Assembly: GCA_017622255.1 (NCBI GenBank) | Contig: JAGARL010000237.1 | Span: 1-6,186, forward strand | DNA length: 6,186 bases | Reading direction: 5' to 3' | Origin: Methanocorpusculum sp. | Lineage (GTDB): Archaea; Halobacteriota; Methanomicrobia; Methanomicrobiales; Methanocorpusculaceae | Shown: positions 5,010-6,186 of the stretch, piece after piece | Layout: each line of letters begins with the position of its first letter | Numbering within the stretch: position 1 is the stretch's first letter | Position numbers and translations under genes: made by a program | The notes under the pieces: generated by a model | What the model was told of the DNA's origin: nothing | The model's database searches: none | What the model saw: the letters and a program-made list of their open reading frames with translations, nothing else

Positions 5010-6186
5010 CGGATATATCAGACTACTTCCCCTATCAGGGATACCGCAAAAACCAGAAGGAGATGCTCGAAGCAGCCGCCTCTGCTGCCGCAAACAACAG
5101 TGTCTTACTGATTGACGCACCGACCGGAAGCGGAAAATCCAGTGTAGTCTCAGCGCTTCTTGCAAAAGCCGCCGGCAAAAAAATCATCATCGCCGTTCGC
5201 ACCATCTCCCAGCTCCAGATTTTCATCCGCGAACTGGACATGATCCGCATCAAAAAACAGCGGGACTTAAAGTTCACCTACTTAATTGGAAAAGGAAACA
5301 TGTGTCCTCTGGGTGGGTACGGCGATATTTACCGGAAATGCGAAGGCGTAAAAGCATTTACCACCTCTCTGATGCAGCAGAGAGCAGAGCGCGGCTCCTA
5401 TGACCCTTCAAAGGACAAAGTCATTCTCGACCAGATTCACCGGCAGGACAAAGACCATCCGTTAATCTGCCCGTATTTTGTCAACAGCCGCGTCTTTGTC
5501 CCCTCGGAAGAAGGAGGACGCCGCATGGTGCCGTCTCCGGATATTCGTAAAAAATCCGAGACCGCACAGAAAAAAGTGGTCACCCCGGCAGACCTGCACA
5601 CCTTTGCCGGACGCTGCTGTCCGTATGACTTAATGCTCTCGGCAGCCAAGGGCGCGGATGTTCTCATCTGCAACTACTATCACCTCTTCAATGACGAGAT
5701 CCGCGAACAGCTCTATGTAAACCTGGGCTGCGAGGAACAGAACGTCATTCTCCTGCTTGACGAGGCGCACAACTTAGGCGATGTCGTGCAGACAATTGAA
5801 AGCATCCGCATCCGCGAGTCAGACATTGAAGCCGCTGCCTCGGAACTTGCCGGTCTGCGCGAAAAGGTTCGGGGAAGTGATGCAATACGCCACATCCTCC
5901 CGCGGATTGCTCAGTTCATGGATGGGCTTCGCCGTTCAACGGAGGTGGAAGACTGGTTCGATCCGGAAATCTTCAACCGGATTATCATCCGCGGCTCGCT
6001 CTACAGCAAACCGGAAGAGATGATGGAGGATGTAATCGCCATTAAAGAGGCGCTTCGCAATATGAGCATCGAGAAAGGCGATTTCCGTGAGACGGCAATC
6101 GAGAAGCTCTGCGAGTTCTTAATCCGCCTCTACCGCTCTTCTACGGACTCGGCATTCCTTACCGTGTACACCAAGGATGCGGAAGC
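5006..6186 (+). CDS. XPD/Rad3-family Fe-S DNA helicase (superfamily 2), 3' end outside window
   Basis: ATP-driven 5'-3' DNA helicase of the XPD/DinG group, acting in repair or replication. The frame is open from the ATG to the last base (393 residues), so the second helicase domain lies beyond the window. The N-terminus YFPYQGYRKNQKEML is a Q-motif-like block, which also supports this start. Walker A is DAPTGSGKSS (37-46) and the Walker B DEAH box is LLLDEAHNL (249-257). Cysteines suited to a 4Fe-4S cluster lie between them: Cys100 (GKGNMC), Cys112, Cys155 (ICPYF) and Cys204/205 (GRCCPYD). GADVLICNYYHLF (216-228) precedes the DEAH box as in XPD. Residues 260-393 are charged and helical, consistent with the start of the arch domain. 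The third and fourth cysteine groups are about 50 residues apart, which seems long. XPD is more likely than DinG in an archaeon. Confidence 0.94.
   Translation, partial: MPDISDYFPYQGYRKNQKEMLEAAASAAANNSVLLIDAPTGSGKSSVVSALLAKAAGKKIIIAVRTISQLQIFIRELDMIRIKKQRDLKFTYLIGKGNMCPLGGYGDIYRKCEGVKAFTTSLMQQRAERGSYDPSKDKVILDQIHRQDKDHPLICPYFVNSRVFVPSEEGGRRMVPSPDIRKKSETAQKKVVTPADLHTFAGRCCPYDLMLSAAKGADVLICNYYHLFNDEIREQLYVNLGCEEQNVILLLDEAHNLGDVVQTIESIRIRESDIEAAASELAGLREKVRGSDAIRHILPRIAQFMDGLRRSTEVEDWFDPEIFNRIIIRGSLYSKPEEMMEDVIAIKEALRNMSIEKGDFRETAIEKLCEFLIRLYRSSTDSAFLTVYTKDAE

Noticed and set aside
5035..6023. Frames of 60-80 codons within the helicase region on both strands
   Set aside because: The continuous helicase frame from 5006 to the window end with Walker A and DEAH motifs explains this region.

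Overview
The window looks like a piece of a methanogenic archaeon's chromosome, most likely order Methanomicrobiales (a Methanocorpusculum-like genome would fit, but that is a guess from overall flavour and roughly even base composition). The strongest evidence is a full-length methanogenesis marker protein 10 (Mmp10), the radical SAM arginine methyltransferase that modifies methyl-coenzyme M reductase, which is found only in organisms carrying that enzyme. An XPD/Rad3-type iron-sulfur helicase, AT-rich box-A-like elements about 25-35 bases upstream of start codons, and the near absence of Shine-Dalgarno sites (suggesting leaderless mRNAs) also point to Archaea.

Layout, left to right. (1) 1-938, minus strand: the N-terminal 312 residues of an AMP-forming acyl-CoA synthetase of the medium-chain (ACSM-like) group, running off the left edge. 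(2) 939-1069: a divergent promoter region with AT-rich boxes for both flanking genes and two small dyad symmetries. (3) 1070-2287, plus: mmp10. (4) 2288-2369: spacer with a terminator-like hairpin plus T run and the next promoter. (5) 2370-3872, plus: a divergent glutamine synthetase (glnA) that keeps the recognised catalytic residues but carries two insertions. (6) 3873-4352, plus: a 159-residue protein starting directly after the glnA stop (TAAATG). It resembles a PD-(D/E)XK nuclease fold whose catalytic residues have been replaced. (7) 4347-4790, minus: a GNAT acetyltransferase, convergent with the previous gene and overlapping it by six bases in a TTATAA palindrome that supplies both stop codons. 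(8) 4791-5005: a spacer with an exact 41-base direct repeat. The second copy supplies the upstream region and ATG of the helicase. The first copy supplies the same upstream region and an ATG opening a 17-codon ORF, across which two mutually exclusive hairpins can be drawn, the second followed by a T run. (9) 5006-6186, plus: the N-terminal 393 residues of an XPD/Rad3-family helicase, running off the right edge.

Functionally this is mostly core chromosome: acyl-CoA activation, maturation of the key methanogenesis enzyme, nitrogen assimilation and DNA repair. No mobile element, CRISPR array, tRNA or rRNA was seen. The parts most worth a second look are the duplicated promoter/start segment with attenuator-like architecture before the helicase, and the apparently catalytically dead nuclease-fold protein abutting glnA.
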